From contig NZ_CP016757.1 of assembly GCF_001701045.1 (NCBI RefSeq), forward strand, positions 2,630,219 through 2,694,218: DNA of 64,000 nt, written 5' to 3'. Position 1 is the stretch's first letter. Every line of letters starts with the position of its first letter. Origin of the DNA: Cloacibacillus porcorum. GTDB lineage: Bacteria > Synergistota > Synergistia > Synergistales > Synergistaceae. The notes under the pieces were generated by a model. The model saw only the letters and a program-made list of their open reading frames with translations, searched no databases and was not told where the DNA came from. A program made the translations under genes and the position numbers. Shown here piece by piece: positions 15,292 to 23,794 of the stretch.

Positions 15292-16941
15292 ATGGATTAT
15301 AAACGATTGAAAAGCTCTCTGTTCGCCCTGTTGTTCCTGCTTGCCGTCGCTTTACCGGCGCCGGCGGCGGAAAAGAGCTTTCACATCCTGATGATAAACG
15401 ATCCCCACAGTTACATCCTGCCCTACTATGAGGCGGCGGAGGCGGGGCTGCCCGCGGGAGCCGTCAAGGCTGAGGCCGTCGGCGGCCTCTCCCGCGCGCT
15501 GCGGCTCGTGGCCGATGAAAGAGCGGCTCTCAAAGAGACCTCCCAGTCCCCCATATTTCTCTTTGAGGGCGGCGATATCATGCTCGGCAAGAAGGGCAGC
15601 CTGCAAAACGGCCACGCCGAGTATGGCTCGCTGGCGGCGCTGGGATTCGACGCGGGGGTGCTCGGCAACCACGACTTCGACGGCGGCGTCCGGACGCTCG
15701 CGAAATTGGGACCGGAGCTTAAATTTCCCGTCCTCGCCTCGAATATCCTCTTTAGCGAGCCAGAGATTGACAGTTATTATCCAAAGCTAATGGTAATCAA
15801 AAAGGGTGATGTAAGCGTCGGGGTATTCGGCCTCGTAACACCGGACCTCAAGGCGATCATCTCCGACCCCGGCGGCTTCGATATTGAGAAGGATATTTTC
15901 AAAAAAGCGGCGGAGTGCGTGCGGGAACTCCGCGCACAGGGCGTCGACGCGGTGGTGGCGCTGAATCACATCGGCCTTGACTTGGACAAAAAGCTCGCGG
16001 CATCGGTGCCTGGCATCGACGTGATCGTCGGCGGCCACTCGCACGACGCCATAAAGGAGAGGCTTTTAGTAAAGAACCCTCAGGGCTCGCAGACGCTTAT
16101 CGGACAGGCCGGGCTCGACGGACGCTATGCGGGCAGGTTTGACGTTACTGTGTACGACGGGACGCTCGTCGCCGAAAAGTCGTCATGGCGGCTGATGCCG
16201 GTGCTGCCCGGCACGGCGGCGGAGGAAACGAGCGAGGCGCTCGGCCTTGAGGCACAGAAAAAACTCGCCGCGACGCTTAATATCGCCGACCCAACGATGA
16301 TCCTGGCCAAAAGCGTCGACGGACGCAAGGAGTCGATGCGCGGAGGAGAAAACGCGCTTGGCGATCTCGCAGCCGAGGCTCTGCGCTGGAACGGACAGGC
16401 GCGCATCGGCCTGATAAACGGCGGCGCGCTGCGCATCGGCCGCATAGTACCTCCGGGACCGTTCACGGCGGGCGACATGCTTGACCTGATGCCATTTGAC
16501 AGCATTCCGGTGCGGCTGCTCGTGAGCGGCGCGGAGATCAGAAGGCAGCTGGAGGCGGCGGCCTCCGCGCTCAGGGGACGGAACGACGGTTACGACCCGG
16601 CGCGCCGCATGTCGACGGGAGAGTTCTTACAGGTGGCAGGGCTGCGCTTCGACATCGACCTCGGCGAACCGGCCGCCGTCGTGGAGAGCCGCCGTATGAC
16701 CGCTGACGGCCGCCGCGTAAAAAACATCATGGTAGATTCGTCGCGGGGCTGGCTTCCGCTTGAGGACGGCAAAATATATTCCGTCGCGACTCTCGACTAT
16801 ACCGCGAAATACTGGAACGCGCTCTCGTCCGCCCCCATCGGTAAAGCGGCTCTCGCCTGCTTCGACGATTATCTGGAGAAAGTGCTGCGGCGGCAGGCCG
16901 ATATAACGACGGACGGCAGGATAAACATTATAGGGCAGTGA
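15292..16941 (+). CDS. Secreted 5'-nucleotidase / UshA-family phosphoesterase
   Basis: A 549-residue exported enzyme. Residues 1-26 form a signal peptide ending PAPAA. The calcineurin-type N-terminal domain shows LMINDPHSYI (where NDxH replaces the common NDxHG), FEGGDIMLG, LGNHDFDGG, ALNHIG and VGGHSHD. The C-terminal substrate-binding domain contains NALGDLAAEA, LINGGALRIG and MPFDSIP. It would hydrolyse nucleoside phosphates or related phosphoesters in the periplasm. GGAGG precedes ATG 15292. It converges with the ABC operon, leaving five bases between stop codons. Confidence 0.9.
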   Translation: MDYKRLKSSLFALLFLLAVALPAPAAEKSFHILMINDPHSYILPYYEAAEAGLPAGAVKAEAVGGLSRALRLVADERAALKETSQSPIFLFEGGDIMLGKKGSLQNGHAEYGSLAALGFDAGVLGNHDFDGGVRTLAKLGPELKFPVLASNILFSEPEIDSYYPKLMVIKKGDVSVGVFGLVTPDLKAIISDPGGFDIEKDIFKKAAECVRELRAQGVDAVVALNHIGLDLDKKLAASVPGIDVIVGGHSHDAIKERLLVKNPQGSQTLIGQAGLDGRYAGRFDVTVYDGTLVAEKSSWRLMPVLPGTAAEETSEALGLEAQKKLAATLNIADPTMILAKSVDGRKESMRGGENALGDLAAEALRWNGQARIGLINGGALRIGRIVPPGPFTAGDMLDLMPFDSIPVRLLVSGAEIRRQLEAAASALRGRNDGYDPARRMSTGEFLQVAGLRFDIDLGEPAAVVESRRMTADGRRVKNIMVDSSRGWLPLEDGKIYSVATLDYTAKYWNALSSAPIGKAALACFDDYLEKVLRRQADITTDGRINIIGQ

Positions 16942-16946
16942 TTTTC

Positions 16947-18074
16947 CTAGATTTTTGAATATACTGTCTTCGCGCTCACTCCGGGGAACATGCCGAGTTT
17001 TCCCGAGAGGGCGCTTATTTTTTCGTTCGGCGCGTCGATTATCACGCTGATGATCGATATGTTGCGCTCCCTGTACGGCATCCCCATACGGCCGATGATA
17101 CAGTCGCTGTATTCGTGCAGCAGCCGGTTGATGTTTTCCGCCGCCGCGGGGTCCTCCACGATTATTCCGATCTGCGCTATTCTCGTCTCCATCTCTATCA
17201 GCCTCTCCGTCTGTTTTATCTCGCTCTCGCCCAGGGGCAGGATGCTCGCGTAATCACGCTTCCCCACTTTGAAGCGGTGTATGTGTACCGGTATCTCAAA
17301 GGCGCGCCTGAGGTTTTCCTCAGTGAGCACGTTTACCGTGCCGCCGAAGACCGCGCTTTTGTCCGGCATCAGCAGCAGCGCGCGCTGCGATATGTCCATC
17401 GCGTGTTCCGGGTAGTGGGTGTTGATCACCGCCGCGATGCCGCGCTCTTTGCAGAGCGTCGAGATCGTCGAAAGCACCCGCCGCTGGTTCTTAAAGTCCA
17501 GATTCGACTCCGGCTCGTCGAGCACCAGAAGCGAGGGTTCCGCGGCGAGAGCGCGCGCGATGAGCGCCAACTGGTATTCGCCGCCGCTTATTTTACTGCA
17601 CAGCTTGTCCCGCAGATGTGCGATACCAACCAGCGCAAGCGCCTCGTCCGCGGCGCGCTCGTCGCGCTCTTTCGGCATCGAAAGCTCGTTCATGTGCGCG
17701 CTGCGGCCCAGCAGCACCATTTCGCGCACGGTGTAGACAAAGGAGGAGAGTTTCGCCTGCGGCACATAGCCGACACGGCGCCAGAACTCCTTCGGCCGCA
17801 GCCTTTTTATATCGACGCCGTCGAGGTACGAGGCGCCCGCGCTCCACGGACGCAGTCCCAGCATGCATTTCATGAGCGTCGTCTTTCCCGCGCCGTTGGC
17901 CCCGAGGATACAGAGGATGTCCGGCTCACTGACGCTGAAATTTATGTCGCAGAGGTTTTCCTCTCCCGCGGAGTAGCTGAAGCAGCCGCCGCGCACCTCG
18001 AACTGCGCGGCGCTGTTGACCGCCTGCGCGGAATTTCCTCCGCGCGGGCATTCGGAGGCGCTGTACATCTTCAT
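16947..18074 (-). CDS. ABC transporter ATPase fused to a TM1266-type regulatory domain
   Basis: A 375-residue protein. Residues 25-265 are a FecE/BtuD-type ATPase: Walker A GANGAGKTT (58-66), a degenerate signature SKISGGEYQ (160-168), Walker B LLVLDEPES (182-190) and switch histidine 220. Residues 297-375 match almost block for block the TM1266 family (annotated as iron-only hydrogenase system regulator): RIAQIGIIVEDPAAAENINR, LLHEYSDCIIGRMGMPYRE, ISIISVIIDAP, ALSGKLGMFPGVSAKTVYSK. That domain normally occurs as a stand-alone ACT-like ferredoxin-fold protein of about 80 residues. ATG 18074 overlaps the permease stop by ATGA. The fusion implies ligand-controlled ATPase activity or assembly, which is inference. 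Confidence 0.9.
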   Translation of the reverse strand: MKMYSASECPRGGNSAQAVNSAAQFEVRGGCFSYSAGEENLCDINFSVSEPDILCILGANGAGKTTLMKCMLGLRPWSAGASYLDGVDIKRLRPKEFWRRVGYVPQAKLSSFVYTVREMVLLGRSAHMNELSMPKERDERAADEALALVGIAHLRDKLCSKISGGEYQLALIARALAAEPSLLVLDEPESNLDFKNQRRVLSTISTLCKERGIAAVINTHYPEHAMDISQRALLLMPDKSAVFGGTVNVLTEENLRRAFEIPVHIHRFKVGKRDYASILPLGESEIKQTERLIEMETRIAQIGIIVEDPAAAENINRLLHEYSDCIIGRMGMPYRERNISIISVIIDAPNEKISALSGKLGMFPGVSAKTVYSKI

Positions 18075-19072
18075 GCCCTTATTCCCCCCGTCTTTCGCAG
18101 CAGGACGATAAAGAACGGCGCGCCGATGACGGCAGTCAATATCGAAGCCGGTATCTCGGAGGCGGTAATGCTGCGCGCCGCGGTGTCTATCGCAAGCATA
18201 AAGAGCGCCCCCAGCGCCATGCTCGCGGGGACTACGCTGCGGTTGTCGTTTCCGAAGATCATACGCGCCGCGTGCGGGATGAGCAGCCCCACCCAGCCGA
18301 TGAGGCCGCACATCGAGACGACGGAGGCCGTGATCATCGCCGCGCCAGTTATCACAAGCAGCCTGACGCGCTTTACGTTTATTCCCAGTGATGTCGCCTC
18401 ATCCTCGCTGAGCGTCATCGCGTTGAGCTTCCAGCGGAAGAGCCAGATCAGCGCCATTCCGGCGGCGATCAGCGGCGCGCCCATCGCGAGGCTCGCGCGC
18501 GTCGTTCCCGACAGGCTGCCCATCAGCCAGAAGGTTATCGACGGCAGCACATCCTGCGGATCGGCGGCGTATTTCACAAGCGATACAAGCGCGGAAAAGA
18601 GCGCGCTGACGACCATGCCCGCCAGTATCATCATGATCACCGAGGAGGAGCCGCGCACGCGGCTCACAAAGACGACGAGCGCCACAGCGGCGATTCCCGC
18701 GGCAAGCGCAAAAAGCTGCACGAGGAACGAGGGCAGCCCCATCAATATGCCCAAAACCGCGCCGAAAGAGGCGCCAGTCGCGACACCCAGCGTATCGGGC
18801 GTCGCCAGCGGGTTGGAAAATAGCGCCTGAAAGGCGCCGCCCGCGACGCCGAGCCCCGCGCCGGCGAGCATGGCGAGCAGTATACGCGGCAGGCGGATAT
18901 TGATTATCACGTCGCGCACCATCTGCGGCGGCTCTCCGGCGCCCAGCCAGGGGCAGAGCACGGAAAGGGTCTCTCCGATAGAGAGGGGAAATCTCCCGAC
19001 GGTGACCGCTGCCAGCGGGGCGGCAACAAGAAGCGCCGCCGTAAATGCGATAAGCGCCGTTCTTCCCTTCAT
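18071..19072 (-). CDS. FecCD/BtuC-type ABC permease
   Basis: A 333-residue inner-membrane permease with about 9-10 helices. Typical FecCD-family blocks are present: RLPRILLAMLAGAGLGVAGG, FQALFSNPLATPDTLGVATGASFGAVLGI, LGINVKRVRLL and VSMCGLIGWVGLLIPHAARMIFG. The family imports iron siderophores, haem, cobalamin and other metal chelates. It lies three bases behind the binding-protein gene and overlaps the ATPase gene, inside the nitrogenase-like operon. Confidence 0.93.
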   Translation of the reverse strand: MKGRTALIAFTAALLVAAPLAAVTVGRFPLSIGETLSVLCPWLGAGEPPQMVRDVIINIRLPRILLAMLAGAGLGVAGGAFQALFSNPLATPDTLGVATGASFGAVLGILMGLPSFLVQLFALAAGIAAVALVVFVSRVRGSSSVIMMILAGMVVSALFSALVSLVKYAADPQDVLPSITFWLMGSLSGTTRASLAMGAPLIAAGMALIWLFRWKLNAMTLSEDEATSLGINVKRVRLLVITGAAMITASVVSMCGLIGWVGLLIPHAARMIFGNDNRSVVPASMALGALFMLAIDTAARSITASEIPASILTAVIGAPFFIVLLRKTGGIRA

Positions 19073-19075
19073 CGG

Positions 19076-20167
19076 CTACTTGGTGAAACCGGCGGCGGAG
19101 GCGCGTCCCTGGTTGTACATCTGTTTTATCTGCGTTTCGCTGAGCGTAATGCCGTAGAGCCTCTTATAGTAGTCACGGACCTCTTTTTTCATGTCGATAT
19201 TCTTGAAGAGGGCCGGATAGACCTTCTGCGCCATCCACATCAGCGTCACGGGAGTGTCGGCGCCGGGAGTGTAGCTCCTGTACGTCCCCAGCGGCATCTT
19301 GTAGACGGCGCGCTCCTTCACCGCCTTCACGTTGTCCCAGTTGTGGCCGCCGATCCTGTTCTTATAGAGGTCGTCCGGCAGCGCGGGGGTAAAGTTGGTG
19401 ATGAAGATGACGTCCGGGTTCCATTTGTAGACCTGCTCCATTGTGATCATGGCGTTGGAGTTGTCGGCCGGCACCTCCTCCGCGGCGTTCTTCGCCCCCA
19501 CCGCATCGCACCAGTACTGGCCGAAGAAGCTCCGGCCCGAGGTCACCATACGCTTGTCGTCGTACTGGAAGAGGAAGAGCACCTTTTTACGCTCCTCCGG
19601 CTTTATTTTTTCAACTTTCTTCTGAATGTCGGCGTAGACCTTTTTACTGTAGGCAGAGACCTCTTTGCTCTTCGCGCTCTCGGGGAATATCTGGCTCAGC
19701 GTCTTTATCCATTCGTCATAGGTCCGCAGCACGTCGTAATTCCACTTCGTCGGCGAGATCGCCACCGCCGGTATTCCGGCGTTCTTTATCATCTTTCCCA
19801 TCTCTTTGCTGCCAGCGAGGTAAAATACGAGGTCGGGGCGCAGCTTCATCAGCTCCTCGATGTTGAGGTCGAGCCCCGCGGTGTATTCCGTGCGCGCCTT
19901 CAATATTTCGGGAAAGAGCTCGCCGAGCAAGCCGGCCTTCGCAGCGCCCATCGACGCGGGGGGAATGCCCACCAGTTTCTCAGCCGAACCGAGAAAGACC
20001 GTCACCACCGATGGGAACGGCAGTATGCCGACCACCGCGATACGCTCGATCTTCTCCGGCAGCGCGACCCTGTCGCCGTTTTCATCCGTTATCACGCGCG
20101 CGGCCTCCGCACCGGCGCAGTTCGCCAGTATCATCGCGCCCATCAGCAGCGCGGCAAAGATTTTCAT
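19076..20167 (-). CDS. Periplasmic binding protein for metal chelate/tetrapyrrole-type ABC importer
   Basis: A 363-residue class III (helical-backbone) binding protein with an N-terminal signal peptide (KIFAALLMGAMILANCAGAEA). The mature start RVITDENGDRVALPEKIERIAVVG is the standard opening of FecB/BtuF-like proteins, followed by EELMKLRPDLVFYL and VYKWNPDVIFITNF. ATG 20167 is chosen because GAGGGAG lies 8 bases upstream and it overlaps the upstream stop by ATGA. It contains a tryptophan/tyrosine-rich middle (FGQYWCDAVGAKN). Substrate unknown; linkage to nitrogenase-like genes points to a metal complex or tetrapyrrole. Confidence 0.9.
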   Translation of the reverse strand: MKIFAALLMGAMILANCAGAEAARVITDENGDRVALPEKIERIAVVGILPFPSVVTVFLGSAEKLVGIPPASMGAAKAGLLGELFPEILKARTEYTAGLDLNIEELMKLRPDLVFYLAGSKEMGKMIKNAGIPAVAISPTKWNYDVLRTYDEWIKTLSQIFPESAKSKEVSAYSKKVYADIQKKVEKIKPEERKKVLFLFQYDDKRMVTSGRSFFGQYWCDAVGAKNAAEEVPADNSNAMITMEQVYKWNPDVIFITNFTPALPDDLYKNRIGGHNWDNVKAVKERAVYKMPLGTYRSYTPGADTPVTLMWMAQKVYPALFKNIDMKKEVRDYYKRLYGITLSETQIKQMYNQGRASAAGFTK

Positions 20168-21399
20168 AACGCAAGCTCCCTCTCTATCCACCTGTTAAAC
20201 TCTCCGCCCATTATGAGCGGGATATTATCTCTGAATATGCGCCCCGAATAGCCCTCGTGCGGCAGCGCGATGAAGCGGCAGTAGTGCTTCGGCAGCGCCG
20301 GTTTATAGAGCGGATCGGCGATCACGAGCCGCGCCTCGCGCAGCGCGCGAAAGACCTCGTCCTCGTCAGGGGAATCGAGCGGCGCGAGCATACGGACGTT
20401 GCGCATCGCGTAGTCGCGTTCCAGCGCGCGGGCAATAGAGGCGCTCTGCACCGGCTCCCCGATCACGAAGACCTTGCCGCCCGGCTCCGTTATCGGCAGC
20501 GGCAGCGATAACCCGCCGCCCCTTTGCGCCGCCTCATCTATGAGCGAAAAGAGCTCGCGCGCCACCGAATCGCCTACCGGCAGGCCGGTGACCGAGGGGG
20601 TGCCGTATATCTCGCGCAGCGCCTCGGCCAAAGGCGCGCCGCAGGATGAGACGACGACGTTGACGTGGGCGCGGCCCGCGTTCATAAGTTCCTCCCACGG
20701 ACTGCCCATCGCCCAGCAACTGTTGACATGAAAACCGGCATCCTCAAATACCATTTTCATAGCCTCGACATTGCCGCACACGGCAGACGCACCCGCAGGC
20801 TTGCCCCCTTGGGAAATCTTTAATGTCCCGGCTTCGCCGGAACGGGGGGCAGCGCGCACGGAAAAGTCGAGCGGCGTCACGCCGAGCAGATTGACCGAGG
20901 GGCGTTCGCCCTCCGCCAGCGGCGGCGGCGTCAGCCCGGGATCGCAAAAGCGGCGCGCGACGGCGGCGAGGGCCATCCCCGCGCCGACATTATATGAGTT
21001 CATTCCATTGGTGGCGAAGCCAAAGGTCGGAATGCCGGTGCGTTCCTCGATGACGCGGGCGATTCCCTTGAAATCGGTGCCCATCATCATCGGTATCGGC
21101 GTTCCTGCAAGCGCGATGAAGCGCGGCCGCAGCTCTTCCGCGGCGCGGCAGACGTCGCCGATCAACTTTTCCTCGTCGCCCATCAGCGCCTCAACCTCGG
21201 CGAGCGCCGAGATGAATACCAACGAAGGTATGTCATACCAGCGCGGCTCGTCGTGCGTGTTATAGGTCGAATTGCAGCCGGAGGCGTCGTGCATCACCGT
21301 CATGCCGCCCATCTCATAGAGCGCCGAACAGACGCCCGAAACGTCGGCGGTATAGGTGGAGAGAATCGCGCATGTCTGCCTCAACAGCAGCACCCCCAT
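20164..21399 (-). CDS. Nitrogenase component-1-like subunit (NifK/NifE-type), short
   Basis: A protein of up to 411 residues of the nitrogenase component-1 superfamily. It opens RQTCAILSTYTADVSGVCSALYEMGGMTVMHDASGCNSTYNTHDEPRWY: cysteines 24 and 42 occupy the first two P-cluster-ligand positions of NifK-like proteins, while the third position seems to be GTPIPMMMGTD, without Cys. Later blocks include IEERTGIPTFGFATNGMNSYNVGAG and VNLLGVTPLDFS. It overlaps the upstream subunit gene; ATG 21399 has AAAGGG immediately before it, so GTG 21393 or TTG 21384 may be used. It would pair with the 449-residue subunit. Confidence 0.85.
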   Translation of the reverse strand: MGVLLLRQTCAILSTYTADVSGVCSALYEMGGMTVMHDASGCNSTYNTHDEPRWYDIPSLVFISALAEVEALMGDEEKLIGDVCRAAEELRPRFIALAGTPIPMMMGTDFKGIARVIEERTGIPTFGFATNGMNSYNVGAGMALAAVARRFCDPGLTPPPLAEGERPSVNLLGVTPLDFSVRAAPRSGEAGTLKISQGGKPAGASAVCGNVEAMKMVFEDAGFHVNSCWAMGSPWEELMNAGRAHVNVVVSSCGAPLAEALREIYGTPSVTGLPVGDSVARELFSLIDEAAQRGGGLSLPLPITEPGGKVFVIGEPVQSASIARALERDYAMRNVRMLAPLDSPDEDEVFRALREARLVIADPLYKPALPKHYCRFIALPHEGYSGRIFRDNIPLIMGGEFNRWIERELAL

Positions 21400-22730
21400 C
21401 CCTTTATCTGGATTATCTTTTTAGTGTCCTTTTCATTGATCACCGCGTCGCAGACAGCCTCCGCGAGATGGACGATCCCGTCGAACCCCCAAAAGCCGCC
21501 GCCCTCAAGCATATTGACAAAATAGGGGGTATCGCAGAAATAGGCCGCCTTCTGACCGATGGCGACGACCTTTTCCGGCTCACCGCCGGCCTCCGCCGCG
21601 GCAGCGCGCGCGCCGCCGGCGCGCAGCACCATCTTCGGATGCACCGTCGCGCAGAGCTCAAGCTCGGGATACCTCTCCCGCAGCCGCTCAAAGACCGGAC
21701 GCTCTTCCGGTATGAAGACGTCGGCGTAGACGGTGCGCACTCTGACGCCGTGCTCAAGCAGCAGCTCCGCAAGTCCCAGGGGGCGCGGCGTCGCCGTATA
21801 GTCTATCGTCACCGGTGTCTCGCCGAGAAGCCTCGCGGCGGTCGATACCGCGCGTTCCGCCTCCGCCTCGAGCAGCGCCGTATCTATCATCGGGATGTCA
21901 AGGCAGTCGGCAAGCCTTTCGAGGTTCTCCCTGATCTCTTTATAATCGTAACTCAGCGGCAGATAGAGGTAATCAATCGCCGCCCTTTCTTTCAGGTCGC
22001 GCACCGCGGGGATCGCGGGCGGCATGTAGGCAATATTAAGCCTGCTGTGCGCCATCCTCTGATATTCACGGAAGGAGCGGCAGCGTGTAATATCGCGCAG
22101 CTCAAAGCCCGCGCCGCGCAGCATGCGCACGAAATCCGCGGAATCCTCCGTCGGGTAGTTGTTGCCGATTATGTTGACGCACTTCTCGTCGCAGATGTTC
22201 TGCCGCGTGAGAAAACTGTAAAGACGCATGCGCACCATCGGGTCCGGCGGCGTCTTCGTCTTACGCATTATCGGGTACATATAGCAATCGGTGAAAAAGA
22301 GCTGCGGGAAACGCTCGCGCAGCTTCGCGTAGACATAATCGAGGTCACAGCCCATAAAGTGGTGCACACAGCTCGTAAAGACAAGCACCGCCTTCGGCAG
22401 CTTCGGCAGTTTGCGGAGCACGTCGGTCACCCCGTCGATGATCAGGGCCTCCATATCGCCGTCAAGGACGTTGTTCTCGCAGACGGCGATCGTCGAAAAG
22501 CGGTCCTGCGCCCCCATTTCCGCCGCCGTCAGCACTACGCCGCGCAGGCAGCCCTGAGCGCAGACGAATATCTGGTGGCTCTCCGGCAACAGCATTCCCG
22601 TGTGAACGATGTTCCACAGGCCGCGCGCCGGCGAGCCGTATTCGACGCCATACTCATAGGGAGTAAGGGAGGCCGCGTCTTTTATCTTTACAGAGGCCCC
22701 GCTCCAGTCGGTATTGTGAAGGTCTATCAT
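21381..22730 (-). CDS. Nitrogenase component-1-like subunit (NifD-type)
   Basis: A 449-residue nitrogenase component-1 superfamily protein. Three cysteines match P-cluster positions in order: C61 in CAQGCLRGV, C84 in AVCENN and C121 in FTSCVHHFMGCD, with extra C57 and C128. No FeMo-cofactor-ligand Cys/His pair of NifD was recognised, so dinitrogen reduction is unlikely. The C-terminus ends with three consecutive cysteines. It starts 2 bases behind the NifH-like gene. By family analogy (NifDK, BchNB, CfbD) it should hold an Fe-S cluster accepting electrons from the NifH-like protein and reduce a bound substrate. Confidence 0.88.
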   Translation of the reverse strand: MIDLHNTDWSGASVKIKDAASLTPYEYGVEYGSPARGLWNIVHTGMLLPESHQIFVCAQGCLRGVVLTAAEMGAQDRFSTIAVCENNVLDGDMEALIIDGVTDVLRKLPKLPKAVLVFTSCVHHFMGCDLDYVYAKLRERFPQLFFTDCYMYPIMRKTKTPPDPMVRMRLYSFLTRQNICDEKCVNIIGNNYPTEDSADFVRMLRGAGFELRDITRCRSFREYQRMAHSRLNIAYMPPAIPAVRDLKERAAIDYLYLPLSYDYKEIRENLERLADCLDIPMIDTALLEAEAERAVSTAARLLGETPVTIDYTATPRPLGLAELLLEHGVRVRTVYADVFIPEERPVFERLRERYPELELCATVHPKMVLRAGGARAAAAEAGGEPEKVVAIGQKAAYFCDTPYFVNMLEGGGFWGFDGIVHLAEAVCDAVINEKDTKKIIQIKGWGCCC

Positions 22731-22732
22731 CT

Positions 22733-23488
22733 TTACTCGCCGCAGGCGGCGAAAACACGCCGCGCAAGCTCTCGGTACTCTTCCGCCATCGGACTGTCCG
22801 GAAAGGCCTCCAGCACCGTCTGACAGCGTTCCTCCGCCTGCTGGACGACGGGGCTGAAGCTGAGCGCGCCAACCACCCGCGACTCGACGTCGGCGGCAAG
22901 CTCCGCCACCTTCTCCTCCTCGCGCGGCACATTGCGGCGGTTGAGGATCACGCCGCCGAGAGTCGCGTAACCGCGTGAACGGAAGTTCGCCACCGCCGCG
23001 GCTATGTTGGCCGCCGCGTGGATCGCCATATTCTCGCCGGAGGTGACGACGAATACCTTTTCCGCGTAGCCCTCGCGGATCGGTATCGCGAAACCGCCGC
23101 AGACCACGTCGCCAAGTACATCATAGATCACCGCGTCGGGCTGATAGATCTCAAAGGCGCGCCTCTCCTTCAGCTTTTCCATCGCGGCGATGATACCGCG
23201 CCCGGCACAGCCCAGCCCCGGCGCGGGGCCGCCAGCTTCGGCGCAGAGCACGCCCGCGAAACCCGGAGTCACCATCTCCTCCAGCGTGAGGGCCTCCCCT
23301 TTTTTCTTGATCAGCTCAAGCACCGTCGGCACCGCCCCGCCGCCGCGCAGATTCACCGTCGAATCGGCCTTCGGATCACAGCCGATCTGCATCACGCGCA
23401 TGCCGGACTGCGCAAAGGCCGCCGCTATATTCGAAGCCGTCGTAGACTTCCCGATGCCGCCCTTGCCGTAAATCGCGATCTTTATCAT
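22733..23488 (-). CDS. NifH-like ATPase (nitrogenase reductase family)
   Basis: A 251-residue homodimeric iron protein of the NifH/BchL/CfbC family. It has the P-loop [15 protein letters not shown] at the N-terminus, [11 protein letters not shown], and both bridging cluster cysteines, in GLGCAGRGI and in [14 protein letters not shown]. The arginine after the first cysteine corresponds to the ADP-ribosylation site of nitrogenase Fe protein. ATG 23488 has GAGGGG about 8 bases upstream; the in-frame GTG 23497 would sit on that site. It heads an operon with two component-1-like subunits and an ABC importer, and would deliver ATP-driven low-potential electrons to them. Confidence 0.9.
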   Translation of the reverse strand: MIKIAIYGKGGIGKSTTASNIAAAFAQSGMRVMQIGCDPKADSTVNLRGGGAVPTVLELIKKKGEALTLEEMVTPGFAGVLCAEAGGPAPGLGCAGRGIIAAMEKLKERRAFEIYQPDAVIYDVLGDVVCGGFAIPIREGYAEKVFVVTSGENMAIHAAANIAAAVANFRSRGYATLGGVILNRRNVPREEEKVAELAADVESRVVGALSFSPVVQQAEERCQTVLEAFPDSPMAEEYRELARRVFAACGE

Positions 23489-23507
23489 CTTCCACACCCC
23501 TCAGAAT

Positions 23508-23540
23508 AAAAAAACCCTCCGCCCGCCGGACGAAAGGAGA
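23508..23540 (-). terminator. Leader terminator ahead of the nitrogenase-like operon
   Basis: On the minus strand CTCC-TTT-CGTCC pairs with GGGCG-GAG around a 3-base loop, followed by seven T. It ends only about 20 bases before the NifH-like start codon, so the operon seems to be controlled by premature termination. The upstream gene (Wzz-like) ends elsewhere on the same strand downstream, so it is not that gene's terminator. Confidence 0.55.
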
Positions 23541-23794
23541 CAATGGCGACCTCTGGGGACCCCATCTCTTTTTATGCTACGCCTTCCGACTCCGAACGAA
23601 TCATCGTCAATTCAGAACGATTTTTATTTAAAATTCAGCCACAGGTGAATCTTAGCACAATAGAGAGACAGCGGCAAGAGGCCAGGGATAGTGTTTACAA
23701 CACCATTGACTCCCGCCGCCGATTTAGGCGATTTTGCCTATAACTTTAGGCACGGCAGAAAAGAGATAAAATGGCGGCGAGGCAGCGGTAAAAG
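23541..23794 (-). other. Leader and promoter region of the nitrogenase-like operon
   Basis: About 250 bases. A 13-base palindrome GTGTT-TAC-AACAC lies at 23691-23703. Closer to the genes (23543-23570) the minus strand reads GATGGGGTCCCCAGAGGTCGCC, able to form its own hairpin before the terminator. I match no known riboswitch, but the arrangement suggests an RNA or protein-controlled attenuator. A short stem TAGGC/GCCTA near 23725-23741 may be part of the end of transcription of the Wzz-like gene read from the right. Confidence 0.45.

Noticed and set aside
17115-18830. 571-codon plus-strand frame opposite the ABC ATPase and permease
   Set aside because: Antisense shadow; the minus-strand proteins carry full family motifs.
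16947-23488. True molybdenum nitrogenase
   Set aside because: No FeMo-cofactor ligands, no nifB/E/N/V-type genes, and component-1 subunits are too divergent; only the superfamily assignment is supportable.
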